Assembly: GCF_005239225.2 (NCBI RefSeq) | Contig: NC_133294.1 | Coordinates: 3,720,001 to 3,784,000, forward strand | Source of the DNA: Populus alba | Taxonomy: Eukaryota > Streptophyta > Magnoliopsida > Malpighiales > Salicaceae | DNA length: 64,000 nt | Direction of reading: 5' to 3' | Part shown: piece by piece, positions 12,540 through 23,900 of the stretch | Numbering within the stretch: position 1 is the stretch's first letter | Layout: each line of letters opens with the position of its first letter | The notes under the pieces: model-generated | What the model saw: only the letters and a program-made list of their open reading frames with translations | Databases searched by the model: none | What the model was told of the DNA's origin: nothing | Program-made: the position numbers and the translations under genes

Positions 12540-12975
12540 ATGAAAAACATGCAAAAAAAATGAAAAAGTGAAAAAAAAAGAAAAGAAATATACCGTAGAT
12601 TACTATTGTAATTTTTAGTGCATTGGGTGTGGGGGAACAGTGATTTTAAAAAATATAATTTTAAAAAATAAAATAAAAAAATTATGTAGAAAAATATTGT
12701 AGCAATTCACAGTATTTTGAAAAAAAATACAAAATAAAATTTTTAATCAGCTCAATATTTGAAAAGTAAAATCAATAAAGGTAATTTTGAAAAAAAAAAT
12801 TAAATGAAAAAAAGGAAAAAAAGGAAAGTTGAAAAAAAAAAGAAGGGAAAGTTGAAAAACAAAATGAAAAGTTGCTAAAAAAAAAGTAAAAATAAAAAAG
12901 AAAGAAATGCATCATGGATTATTTTGTAATCTACAGTATATTAAATGTGCGGAAACAATGATTTCCCGTACCTTT
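12540..12975. repeat. Further copies of the AT-rich array seen at 2440-4377
   Basis: The phrases GCATTGGGTGTGGGGGAACA, TGTAGCAATTCACAGTATTT and CAGCTCAATATTTGAAAAGTAAAATC match units of the first array, especially 3840-4030. It joins the Tat-like LTR on its left, as the first array joins a Tat-like fragment. Confidence 0.6.
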
Positions 12976-13799
12976 TAATTATATGTATAATAATACATCA
13001 GTTTTTTTTTTTTATTGATGAATTCGATTCATCAGTTTACAAATCATTTGTGTACTATTTTTCTTAATTATTATTTTAGTCATAGAGAATGAAACATCCC
13101 ATCAATTCACTTGCGCGAGCAAGATAGAAAAGACACTATTCTAAAGTATTGTAAGCGTACATAAAGATAAGTCCCTCAAATTCACCTTCAAAGGAATATA
13201 TTCATTTTAGAGAGTATATCCATCTTAAAGATGCTTGAAATTCAAGCTAGCATGCCCTTAAAATCAAGCCAACCATTTTCCCACTGGATTAGAGGCTTCC
13301 AATATAATGAACTAAAAGTTAGACCTTAGCTTTGCTTGGTTATATTATAAAGGTACAAATAGTGAGCGAGCTAATGTGTTAGTCCAAAAGGCTAGGAATC
13401 TTCAAATCTAAATGAAATGTCATCTTCCACATATGGATATAGAGAAGCCAAAATGCAAAGCAATTTCGTATAGATGTGATAGTTCTATATATGTGTAACA
13501 TATAAATCGTATGGCTTCCAGAAAGAAAGAAGGACAAAAAAAAAACATTTGAGATTTTAACTCTTCATGGATATGAACTTGAAGAAACTCTTCATAGAAA
13601 CACAAGTCTTTGAGCGTGAGATTGTTTTTTTGGTGGGAGAGGAATCTTCCTTTGATTGTCAAAGACGAAAGCATTTATTCCCATTTGTTAGATTTCAGTT
13701 AATAGCTTCCATTTCCCTTTGTTAGATCTCTCAAGACTTGCTTTCCCTCACATGACCTGACATTGTGTTTTCTGTGCATTAAGTTTGTCAATTTATACA
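12976..13799. other. Intergenic, no gene seen
   Basis: AT-rich. The longest frame (minus, 13420-13674, 84 codons) has no recognisable motif and no supporting splice or start context, so it is not called. Confidence 0.4.
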
Positions 13800-13805
13800 G
13801 AATCC

Positions 13806-13878
13806 AATGATGTTTTATTTCACTGCTGTGAAACGAATTTTACACTATCTTAAAGGATTAGGTTATGTATTTGGCTAA
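13806..13878 (+). pseudogene. Small copia RNase H relic
   Basis: The plus strand reads FYFTAVKRILHYLKGLGYVF, which matches the conserved copia RNase H start (AVKRILRYLKGT in many plant elements). Only about 25 codons survive, with no flanking pol sequence. The identification rests on the motif alone. Confidence 0.6.
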
Positions 13879-13929
13879 CTAACTTGGGTGGAGTTAATTC
13901 ATTTTTTTTGTTTTTTTTTAATTTGATTT

Positions 13930-14469
13930 TTTTTAATTGTATCATTTTACATTTGATTACTTAAAATTGAGATTCATATTTTTTTTATAAGGTTGTCACA
14001 TTTTCATTTGGTTTTTTTGCTTCGTTATCAAATACTATGAGGATATATTTCTGTAATATTGACAAACATTTTTTTTTTAGTTGATCATTGTGATTTTTTT
14101 TTTAGTTCAATTTGTTTATTGTTGTTGTCTATTTTTTTTAATTATATTATTAAATTAATTATATTTATTGAACTAAGGCAACTTAACAACCTAAGTCTTT
14201 AATTATTTTTATTTAAAAAAAAAACCACTATCATCACCTCAACATCTTTTTTACATTGAAAAAAACTTTGCCCTACTAGTAATACAGTTCAGGTAAATAA
14301 TCTAGTTACAGCTAATCACGTGGCCACAAAGCCCCACTGGGATTCATATTCAATATTCATTCGATGGTGTGTATGGTAGGCTAGACATGTGAAGCCCATT
14401 AATTGATTCTGTCCATATTATTTATGTTAACCCGACCCGGTTGTGCTTTTTGAAGGTCCATCAGGCTTG
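13930..14469. repeat. Segment duplicated at 37255-37823
   Basis: About 540 bp including TATGAGGATATATTT, CCCACTGGGATTCATATTCA and ACCCGACCCGGTTGTGCTTT is repeated at 37255-37823 in the same orientation with few differences. The second copy contains a local ~30 bp repeat of the ATACTATGAGGATATATTT phrase. It has no coding content. It lies beside TNL remnants in both places, so it marks a duplicated block of the cluster. Confidence 0.8.
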
Positions 14470-14640
14470 TTCCCCTGTTCAGATCTTAGCAAAAAAAATA
14501 GAGTGATCGATCTACATGAGCAATTTTGTTTGTTGCGTTAGCCATGTTTCTTATTTGTCATGCTGTAAGGGGCATTGGAAACCCTTTTATACACATTAAA
14601 CGCTTCAGGATGAGGAAAGTTTCATAGCTTGTGGATTTGA

Positions 14641-15186
14641 TTGATTCCCAATGGAGAAAGAAAATCACTCAGAATTTGTTTCTTTACGGGTCAATACGGA
14701 AAAGACATGCCTGTTGCATATGGAGAAAGTGAACGATTGTTGGTAAAAGTTTTCTCACTTGCAGGAGATAACTTGGAGGCCATCGTGCAAGAGATAAACC
14801 CACTTCCTTTCAGTATACTCAAACCTTGGATTCTAATTCAAATAGAATCTTTCCACAATTCAATGTCAAGAAGGCCATCGTTACGCACTCATCATGGTGC
14901 TTTGGAGACCAGAGGCAATTTTCACTTCTTGACCTTCTCCATATGCTCTACAAAACTTCCTTTCCGGGACCCTTGCTCTTTGGTTGCAGAGGAGAAAGCA
15001 TCTAGCAGTGATAATTTGATGATGGCCTTCTTAACTACTTCGATGAGGCAAAATATGATTTGGTTTGTGAGGGTGGTGTTATTTGTACACTTTTCTAAGG
15101 ACACTGAGTCACAAATCAAATTGGCCTGCGTCATACAAAAAATGATGCAAATTCATAGCTGTGCACTGAGTGCCAAATTATTTTAG
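14641..15186 (+). other. Open reading frame of 181 codons, unassigned
   Basis: An uninterrupted frame starting MIPNGERKSLRICFFTGQYG, ending just left of the TNL-2 stop codon. Composition is not low-complexity, but no domain, signal peptide or membrane segment is evident. Another frame of the same strand also contains protein-like stretches, which suggests a frame-broken captured gene fragment rather than a real gene. Confidence 0.25.
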
Positions 15187-16235
15187 GTTTTAAAAAGCTT
15201 TCAATATAACACCAAATCTAAAAAAAATTCAACTCAACCCATCATTATTTTCACATTTAATTTCTTTTCAAAAAAACACACAATAATTTCGTTATCAAAA
15301 TCATAACGGTCACTGCAATAATAATTTCTAAAAATATGAGAAGCTATTTCTGCTTTAGCTGCTACATGTACATCATCACTAGAGTTTGATGAGCTGCTAT
15401 CATCATCAGTTCCTTCCTCTTCGTGCAGCATTCGTACACCAACCCTCTTTATTTGAACAACCGGGTCATCTGTAAACACTGAAACACTGAATTCATCACC
15501 GTTATCAAACGCCGGATCATTGGACCCAAATTTCCAATAGCTTAGCCATAACAATTCAGATTTTTCAACTAGATACTCACACTTGTTTTTTTCAACACTG
15601 TAAAGGCTTCCATGTGATGCCATATTATTTGACATTTGGGTGATTCTTGACGAGCAATTTCCCTTCTCATATCTCTTATGAGTTGATGCATCCATAACTT
15701 TTTATCATTTTTTATTTTGACAATTTCTACTAGACATCTATTAATGAGATTGTCAATTCTAAATCTTGCACCTAAACCGAGTCCATCTAGTATCCTAACT
15801 GCATAATTGTAATCCATTCTATTGAAGAAACAAGCAATATCAAGAAACAAGTTCTTTTGATTATCATCATCAAGAGAGTCGTAACTTGTTGCAAGAACCT
15901 TTTGAACTTGAAAATTCGGAATCAATAACACGTAGGGCCAATGGAAGTCCATTACAATGACATACTATTCTCCAAGAGTCCTCTAAAAAATGACATACTA
16001 TTCTCCAAGAGTCCTCTAAAAAATCTTCAACTGGGCATCCAAAGGCATGCCAACTGAAAAGCTCAAGTGATTTTTTGTTATCTACAGGTTCAACTTTGCA
16101 CTTGACACACTCACCATCAGCTACAATCGATGCCTTATTTCTAGTTGTTACAATGATTTTACTTCCTTGGAAAAGCCAATTTTGCATGCCATCAATTGCA
16201 TTGAATTGGTACCATTTGTCTACATCATCGAGAAC

Positions 16236-16467
16236 AATAAGAGTTCTTCTGCAACAGAATGCACCCTTAATCTTTATAATCCCTTCATCGACATCATTTA
16301 TCTCATCAGCAATCTTGTTTAGAATATCAGAAAGAAGTTGCCTCTGCAGACAAACTACACCATTGGATTCTTTTGACCTTTCTCTAACATTTGATAGAAA
16401 GCTCCTGCCTTCAAATTTATAAAGATTAAGGGTGCATTATGTTGCAGAAGAACTCTTATTGTTGCTC
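16236..16467. repeat. Inverted repeat replacing the P-loop region in TNL-2
   Basis: 16236-16275 and 16424-16467 are reverse complements with very few mismatches; the shared words are ACAATAAGAGTTCTTCTGCA and AATGCACCCTTAATC. The first copy is the normal kinase-2 coding segment of the NBS exon. The second lies where the exon 2 start should run on to the P-loop. The junction (GATTAAGGGTGCATTATG) recurs at 35578 in TNL-4. Confidence 0.8.
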
Positions 16468-17321
16468 ATACCTTTTACACGATAGATTGGACAAGCTGTG
16501 CCTCATACCTGCATCAGAAAGAAAAATGTAATGTATAATTCTCTCCGTAAAGTTTCAAAATCTTAGCATCCTGGAAAAAAGAAATTAAACCAGGATGTGC
16601 GTCAATGATGGATTGCTACTTTTGCAGCTATGTTATCACCACATATTAAAACCAAAAATGGAATAATGTAGAAATCTTTGCTTTTTTAGGTAGTCAAGGA
16701 AAAAAAAGAGAACAAAATATCTTCTATTTTTATTTTCCTTGTATGTTCTTTGAGTTGGGAGTGTTATAGTTTCACTAAATTGTAGTGGTATTATCAATTA
16801 TCATCTAAATGCTTAACTACAAACCTGAAAAAATTAAGAGTTCAAAACCAGCATTCTAGTATTATGTTATGTGTAGTTTCATCAAGAAATACAACTTACC
16901 CACTCCTAAAACCATTCCTCCTAGATCTGCAACTTCCTTCAAAGCAATCCGCCACCCATTCACTTGCTCCATCTCCTTCATGATCCACAAATGCTGCAGC
17001 AAAGCTCCCTGTTTGATTTCTGACTTCAGACGTGACAGTGTTTAGAAAAGGAAAAATGAAACTTAGAAAGAATGGACAGTTTTGATGTTTACAGTAACAA
17101 TTTGTTACTGTTGAGAATTGCCAGAAATCTTGTTTTGAACAGTAGAAGTTTTTACTGTTTTATTAGCTGAGAATTGAAGAATACGATTGCATTTTATGTT
17201 GCAATCTTTACAGATATTTATAATGTAAACAAAACAGAAATGCTACAATAAAGCATAAAAATCCTGCTACAATTTGTTAACATACTAACATATCACTTAA
17301 TTCCTAAAGACTAGGATGTAG

Positions 17322-19862
17322 TTAATTATTTGCATGAAAACAGGAAATACAGAGCATAAATAAATCTTTGACTACTTCTTCTTTGACTGGTTCTTTAATG
17401 TTAAAGTGCTTTGTTTTCCCATGAAACACAGGATTATGTGAGATTGCTATAGCTGCTTGATTGTCAACTGAAATTTCAGTTGCTTCCTCTCCTTCCATAT
17501 GTAAATTACGTAGCAATTTTTGAAGCCAAAGAGCTTGGTTTACAGCTGCTATGGCAGCAATGAATTCTGCCTTTGCTGTAGATTGAGCCACCGTGTCTTG
17601 CTTCTTGGATGACCATGAAAATATAGTTGACCCTAGGTTGAAACAAAAACCAGAGGTGCTCTTCATGTCATCAATGGATCCTCCCCAATCACTGTCAGAA
17701 AATCCATGTAGTTTTAATTCCTGACACTTCTGAAATTTGACTCCATAGTTGCAGGTCCCTTTGATGTACCTTAGGATTCTTTTGGCAGCTCTCATGTGAA
17801 TTTCACTCGGACAATGCATAAACCGAGATAGTAAACTTGTTGCATGAAGTATGTCGGGTCTAGTTGCTGTTAAATACAGCAAGCACCCAATCAAGCTTCT
17901 GAATTTTTCTTCATCCACCTTGGCAGTGCCATCTTCTTTGCTGAATTTGTCCTTTTCGTTCATTGGGGTAGTTGTTGGCTTGCAACTTTCCATATGGAAT
18001 TTCTTCAAAATTTCCATTGAATACTTCTTCTGACAAATGAAGATTTCATCCTTGCCCTGTAAGATTTCCATTCCCAGGAAGAAGCTCATTAGACCGAGAT
18101 CAGTCATCTCAAAAACTTCCATTATATTCAGCTTGAAATGCTCAACCTGCTCTGTGTTGCTCCCTGTCACCGAGAGATCATCAACATAGAGTGAAATTAT
18201 AATCACATCATTGTTGATGCTCTTCACATAAAGAGTTGCTTCAGACAAGCTCTTTTGAAAGCCAGCACCTGTAAAATAATCATCAATCCGACCATACCAT
18301 GCCCTAGGTGCTTGCTTTAACCCGTAGAGAGCTTTTTTCAGTAAATACACTTTGTCTTCCTTCCCTTGAATTTCAAAACCAGCAGGCTGCTCAACGTAAA
18401 TTTCTTCTTGCAATATGCCATTGAGGAAGGCAGGTTTGACATCCAACTGGAATACTTTCCAGTTCTTTTTGAGCAGCAACAGCAAGTAAAAGTCTAATGG
18501 TGTCCATTCTCGCTACAGGCGCAAAAGTATCTGAATAATCAACACCATAGATTTGTGCATACCCCTTGACCACCAGCCTAGCTTTATGTTTGTTGATGGT
18601 GCTGTCAGCATTCAGTTTAGGGCTGCTCAACGGAAATTTCTTCTTGCAATATGCCATTAAGGAAGGCAGATTTGACATCCAACTGGAATACTTTCCAGTT
18701 CTTTTGAGCAGCAACAGCAAGTAAAAGTCTAATGGTGTCCATTCTCGCTACAGGCGCAAAAGTATCTGAATAATCAACACCATAGATTTGTGCATACCCC
18801 TTGACCACCAGCCTAGCTTTATGTTTGTTGATGGTGCTGTCAGCATTCAGTTTAGTCCTGAATATCCACTTCACGCCAATGATGTTTTTTTCAGGTGGTC
18901 TGTCAACAAGTTCCCATGTGCAATTCTTCTCAATCATTGATATCTCCTCCTGCATTGCTTTCTGCCATTCTGGACTTTGTTTAGCTTCTTCATAGCCTTC
19001 TGGTTCACAGAGGGCTACATTGCTCCTTTGATAGACATCCTCAAGTGATCGAGTGCCTCTTGTTGGTGGATCATCAAGTGTTTCATCTAGCAATGGATCT
19101 GCAGGCTGCTGGTTTGTTTGTGAGTGTCCCCAGTCCCATTGCTCTTCTTCATGAGGCTGATTATTCATTTGTGATTGTCCCCAGTCCCACTGATCTTCTT
19201 CTTGAAAGTGATCATCCCTGGGAACAACCATTTTTTGTGTTTGAGGATGGTAAACCTTGTAAGCTTTAGATGCACCACTATAGCCAACAAAGATTCCTGG
19301 TGCAGCCTTCTTGTCCAGCTTGTCCCTTTTGATCTGTGGAATGTGAACAAAACACAGACTGCCAAAGACTTTAAGAAATCTTAATGAAGGTTTGTAATTA
19401 TTCCAAGCTTCAAAAGGTGTCTTCTCGTCAAGCAATTTTGTGGGCAGTCTGTTCTGAAGAAAAACTACAGTGCTGGCTGCTTCTGCCCAAAAATCCTTTG
19501 GTAAGTTCTTGTCATGCAACATGCATCTCACCATCTCCATGATGTATCGATTCCTTCTTTCACTAACACCGTTTTGCTCTGGTGTGTAAGGGGCAGTGAG
19601 TTGATGATCGATGCCAGCTTCCTCACAATAGAGATTGAACTCTGATGAGGTATACTCCTTGCCATTATTAGACCTAATGGCCTGAATTACTTATGTTTTC
19701 CACATTCTTCTTGAATTTGAAAAAAATCCCAGCAACTTCTGATTTGTATTTCATGAAGAAAATCCAGCATATCCTAGAAAAGTCATCAATAAAAAGAATA
19801 TAGTATCGGCTACCTTTGATTGAAGGTGTGCTGAGTGGACCAGCAACATCAGTGTGAATCAA
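17322..19862 (-). pseudogene. Copia pol remnant (integrase core, reverse transcriptase, RNase H)
   Basis: 19862-19674 carry the integrase start [14 protein letters not shown] and [11 protein letters not shown]; 19540-18617 the rest of integrase and the start of RT (WKAMQEEISMIEKN, GVKWIFRTKLN); 18485-17322 the RT core with SLYVDDLSVTG (the YVDD active site) and RNase H up to KHFNIK. The frame is broken near 19680 and by the 236 bp duplication at 18385-18855. The final residues are read from LTR sequence, not RNase H. Confidence 0.9.
18385..18855 (-). repeat. 236 bp direct tandem duplication inside copia RT
   Basis: 18385-18620 and 18621-18855 are almost identical head-to-tail copies starting GGCTGCTCAACG and ending CATTCAGTTTAG. 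They differ at a few bases and by one T in a homopolymer. The duplicated part encodes the RT stretch [20 protein letters not shown] through [16 protein letters not shown]. The copy length is not a multiple of three, so the frame is lost. Confidence 0.9.
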
Positions 19863-20371
19863 TTGGAGTTTCTATGTAGATCTCCAAGTTGATTTCTGGA
19901 ATGGCTAGGATGCAGTTAATTATTTGCATGAAAACAGGAAATACAGAGCATAAATAAATCTTTGACTACTTCTTCTTTGACTGGTTCTTTGCCAGCTCAT
20001 GAAGCAATCTTCCAACAAGACGGATCCACATCATAGAAGACCGGCAAAATTATGCAGTCAGTATTCCTCTTACGTTCCATGATCATTACAAGTTCATCCA
20101 GGCACCACCGCGACAAAGCATATGCTTTGGAGAACACGATTATCGATATTTTTTATTGTTGTATTGCCTGTTGGAGCTCTGACTTTATTTTTTCTCCTCT
20201 CCCAATTTCATCATCGTCTCTAAATGTGTGAATCTCTACTTGAACCAGGGTTGTGTAGAGGTGATCGGTAAAGTTCTTGCGGGTGTCTTCACCTCTAAAA
20301 CTCAAGAACACTTGATATTTACAACTAGAGAACCGTCAAAATGAGGATTCTAGATATTTTCCAAAAGTCAT

Positions 20372-20942
20372 TTCTAGACTAGCAAAGAAACAAAGTTGCA
20401 GGATGAATGCCGATTATTCAAGATCGATAGCACATCAATTAGCTGAGGTATTTATATATCATTATCCTATTTTTTCTTCATAACAGCAATCAACTCCCCC
20501 AGACCCTTTAAGAGAAATATCTATACATATGTTATCCGCACTTGCTACCACACATTTAGAAGCACAGATGGAGCAAGAAAGGAAAGTCATTAAGGATCCT
20601 CATCTGGCTATGTAAGCCTTAATTATTTAGAAAGCACACATCTTGTAATCCTTACAAAGCCCACGGAGGTGAATTTATTAGTTTATAATTTTTTGAGTGG
20701 CATGATAAGATGAGATGATGAACAAGTAGTCACTAAAGTGGTTTAATCTAAGTGATCATCAACAAACAAAACAAGACAGTAGCTGGAACCAAAGTAAACT
20801 AGAGATAAGAAAGAGAGAGTACTTGCAAGTTTCCCTTTCCCTTCTCTCTTAAGTTGTGGTTGCTGTTCTGTATCAGTAATCTAATAAGTGGTTCTGCTCA
20901 AAACTTTTAAGACAACCCTTCTATAAGAATGGAGGTTCCATG
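20372..20942 (-). promoter_or_regulatory. 5' leader and upstream region of TNL-2
   Basis: Matches the leader regions of the other copies. A donor-like GTACTC is at 20817-20822, but the preceding exon base is altered. The usual acceptor upstream of the ATG is not found. The region is cut at 20943 by an LTR element. Confidence 0.55.
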
Positions 20943-23900
20943 TGTTAGGTACTGCCATTTAGTGGCAATACCCCACCACTAAGTTGGCGGTGGCTCCATT
21001 AATGCCACAATTAGTGGCATGATTTCAGGACCTATTGTCCCTTATATGTGCTGGAGAAGGTTGCTAAGAAATGCCGATAAAGGAGGCTTATATTTGAGAG
21101 CAAGAGTGTGAGAGGTTGTGAGACATGTAAAGAGAATAGAGAGAAAGAGAGAGCTGCAATGGCAGCAGCCATTGCAACAGCTGCAAGGGTAGCAACGAGA
21201 GATGGGAGTTGAGTGGATGTGATCCTCTTCCATGTATTTATTGTATCCTTTCTCTATCTCTAAATAAAATGGACTCTCTCCCGTGGATGTAGGCGGTTTT
21301 GCCGAACCACGTAAAATATTGTCTTAGTGTGTTTACCCCTCCGTTGAGCAAAGATCAGTACATCACCGGTGGACAGATTCCGCCCCAATAATTGGTATCA
21401 GAGCTGACGGTTTAAGTGGTGTTTGATTTTTGCTCAAAAACGAAAGTTGTCAAACTTGTGTTTTGACCATACCATCGTGTAGAGGAGGAAGAGACGAAGC
21501 CACTGTTGAAAACCGCGTCGAAATCGGATGCCGGAAATGTCCGCACACGTCATCACGCGCCGGCGAGGTGACTGTCCACGCGCGCAGACGCGCGCCACGC
21601 GTCTTCTTCGTCCGGATGGGCTGACCCGACCTGAATACTAGGCGACCCGACCCATGGGCCAGACCCAGATAGAGATGATGTCAGTATGCAGAGTTGGCAT
21701 GCCATGTCAGTGCCCAGTTAGCAGACACGTCAGCACCGTGGGACCCACATGCATTGTCATCAACCGCAAGCCGAGCCGATTTTTGCCGAGCCAATTTGTG
21801 CCGAGCCGAGCCACGAGCCAAGGGAAAGGATTTTGTGCAGCAGAGTCTATGTGCAACCGGATCTGAGATTGAATCTGAGCCGTTGATCAGGCCAGAATTG
21901 TTTTGATCAAATCTTAGCCGTCTGAAGTGCCGATTTGGACGATTCAAGACATGTTTCCAGCTAATTTGATCATTTTGGATGCAATGGTATGGTCCGATCA
22001 TTGAGATTTGAGACCGAAAATGGCGGTTGTTAATTATTAAGAGAGATTGCCCGATCAGGAGGCATCTGAGGGTCATGATGGAGGTCGATGGAGATGAAGA
22101 AGAAGAAGGTGCATATGTGTACCCAATTACATGTGCTAAACTGTTAAATGGGAAAATGTAATGCCTTGATGGAAGGCAAAATTGGGACACTCTGGACACC
22201 CGGTTATGTGGACAATTAGAGGTGGAGAGTGAAAATTGACGAAGACCAATCTTGATGAATCTAAGCACTAGCAGTCATGCTAGATGTTGAGAAATCATGT
22301 ATTAAACCTGTATATTCCAGATCACTTGTAAAGGAAAGTCGCAACAAAGCTAGCAAATGGTTGTATATACGGAGAGACAGTACGATGGAAAGATATGGCC
22401 TAAGAAGTTCTGTCTAGGAGATTGGGTTTTAAGCAGGACTAGTGTGACCTCTCCAATCTTTCCTGGGAACTTACTTAGTGGAAGGATTATCCATACGGTA
22501 TTATTTTCGTATATGTGACAGTTTGTTATGAAACTATTGAAGACTAGCAAGATGACGGCACAAAGGAACAGTTGGGTTCCGTATGATCAAGGATCTGATG
22601 GAGTGGTGATTTCTCCAAAGAAGTTAGATTCGGTGACTGTGATTTCTCGAGGGGAGAATTGATGAAGACCCTGATAGTGGAAGAGAAATACAGCAAGGGG
22701 ATAAAGATTGGCACCCTATTTTAACTTGGAAGGTATTGTGACGGGATGAGCTGCTGTCAAACATAAGCAAGGAATAGGGAGAAATCTGGAGAACCGAAAT
22801 TGTACGAGGGCACACAGAGATTGTGCAAGAGTACCCAAGGGATCCAATGAGGTACTGTAATGAGACAACAAGTGCAAGGAGAAGAAGAATTCCCAGATGA
22901 AGCTTAGAGCAGAGACTGTGTACAACAGGAAGTCTCTTGTGCTCTTGATGAAGACAACAGGTGAGGACCTTTCCAATGCATGCAAGAATGGAAAGATGAG
23001 ATGTTGCAGAGGCACCTAATTAAGGGGGTGTGAACGCTTGTGATAAAAGGCGATTGCCTATGAAAGGCGAAGACACCAAAGAGAGTGGTGTAGGTGGAGC
23101 TATCAAGCAGAAAGGTGTAGAAGCTCCAAACATAGAAATCAAGGTGGAGGATTGCGAGGAGTATGCCGCAACTTTCTCTTTCTATGTAATTAGTGGCAAT
23201 AATCTCTCCCAAGTCCACATGGTGGTAGAGAATCTTGGAGCCACTGAAGTCATCCCAGATGAAGGAGGATGAGACCGCTCCACGATGGGGGAGACACCTC
23301 AGATGGAAGGTGTGAGGGCCGTGTTAGGAGCCCCATTTTAGACCGCCGCATGATGACGAGCGGAGACACCCAAGGAGAAGGTGTGTGGGCCACGATATGA
23401 GCCCAGTTCAGAAAACCCCAGAGCCGATGTGATGGCTAGATATAAATGGACAGATGGATAGCCAATGAAGTGGCTATGATGAGTATAAAGAAAAATACAT
23501 GATTGACTTTCATGGATATTGCCCCCATGCTAAAGATCAATGAGCTAGAAGACATTTTCCTTGGACAATAAGTGTGTGACTTGTGGAGCATTAAGACGCG
23601 ACTGCTATGAAGGAGCAAAGGGCATGTGCAGGTTCCGGGAACAAGTTGACTCTTGTCAAGGTGGTGAGCTCGAAGATGGCATTGTAATACTCAGAGTATG
23701 AAGACAGATATGGATCAATCTTTAATGGGCTGCCCCCATGGTTAAAGGTGGATAGCGACCTGGACTCTTGAGACTAAGAACGAGAGACTCATGGAGAAGT
23801 AAGACGTGGTTTCTAAGGTGGAACAGAGGGCAGGCACAACTCCTGGATGAGTAGACTCTTGGAAGAGTGGTGAGCTAGTGATCATATTGAGATACTCAGA

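Larger units (their letters stand above)
17033..20017 (-). mobile_element. Internally deleted copia retrotransposon in the TIR exon of TNL-2
   Basis: Flanked by the 5 bp target duplication AGACG (17028-17032 and 20018-20022). TNL-4 carries the uninterrupted site, a single AGACG at 36181-36185. The minus strand begins TGTTGGAAGATTGC and ends in CA, normal copia termini. Only about 110 bp of the 5' LTR remain (about 19905-20017) before the sequence jumps into the integrase. The 3' LTR lacks its first ~33 bp, because the RNase H frame (KHFNIK) joins directly to LTR sequence at a shared AAAGAACC. gag, protease and half of the integrase are missing. It is non-autonomous and dead. Confidence 0.9.
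15234..20371 (-). pseudogene. TNL-2: TIR-NBS-LRR pseudogene, rearranged and copia-interrupted
   Basis: Order on the minus strand: ATG at 20371 (MTFGKYLESSF then a TGA at 20336-20338); TIR exon to 20018; copia insertion 17033-20017; rest of TIR exon to 16900; intron; NBS exon from 16508. The TIR end has lost one base before the donor. In the NBS exon the P-loop segment is missing and replaced by an inverted copy of about 40 bp (see the inverted repeat entry). Later NBS motifs survive: RRTLIVLDDVDKW, GSKIIVTTRNK, NGLPLALRV, FLDIACFFNRM and WMHQLIRDM. A 31 bp direct duplication lies at about 15957-16020. After the NBS donor near 15580 the sequence passes straight to the C-terminal post-LRR exon (DPAFDNGDEFSVSVF...), so both LRR exons are deleted. 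It cannot make a receptor. Confidence 0.9.

Noticed and set aside
11985..12554. 189-codon Lys/Arg/Gln-rich frame on the minus strand and overlapping Phe/Leu-rich frames on the plus strand
   Set aside because: All lie in a CT-rich part of a Tat-like LTR. Several overlapping frames in one skewed stretch are expected by composition.
13420..13674. 84-codon minus-strand frame
   Set aside because: No recognisable domain, AT-rich surroundings and no supporting homologous copy in the window.
21681..22268. 195-codon frame on the minus strand in the non-coding LTR element
   Set aside because: No retroviral or other motif. It runs antisense to the element and is not kept in the sister element at 29600-30200.
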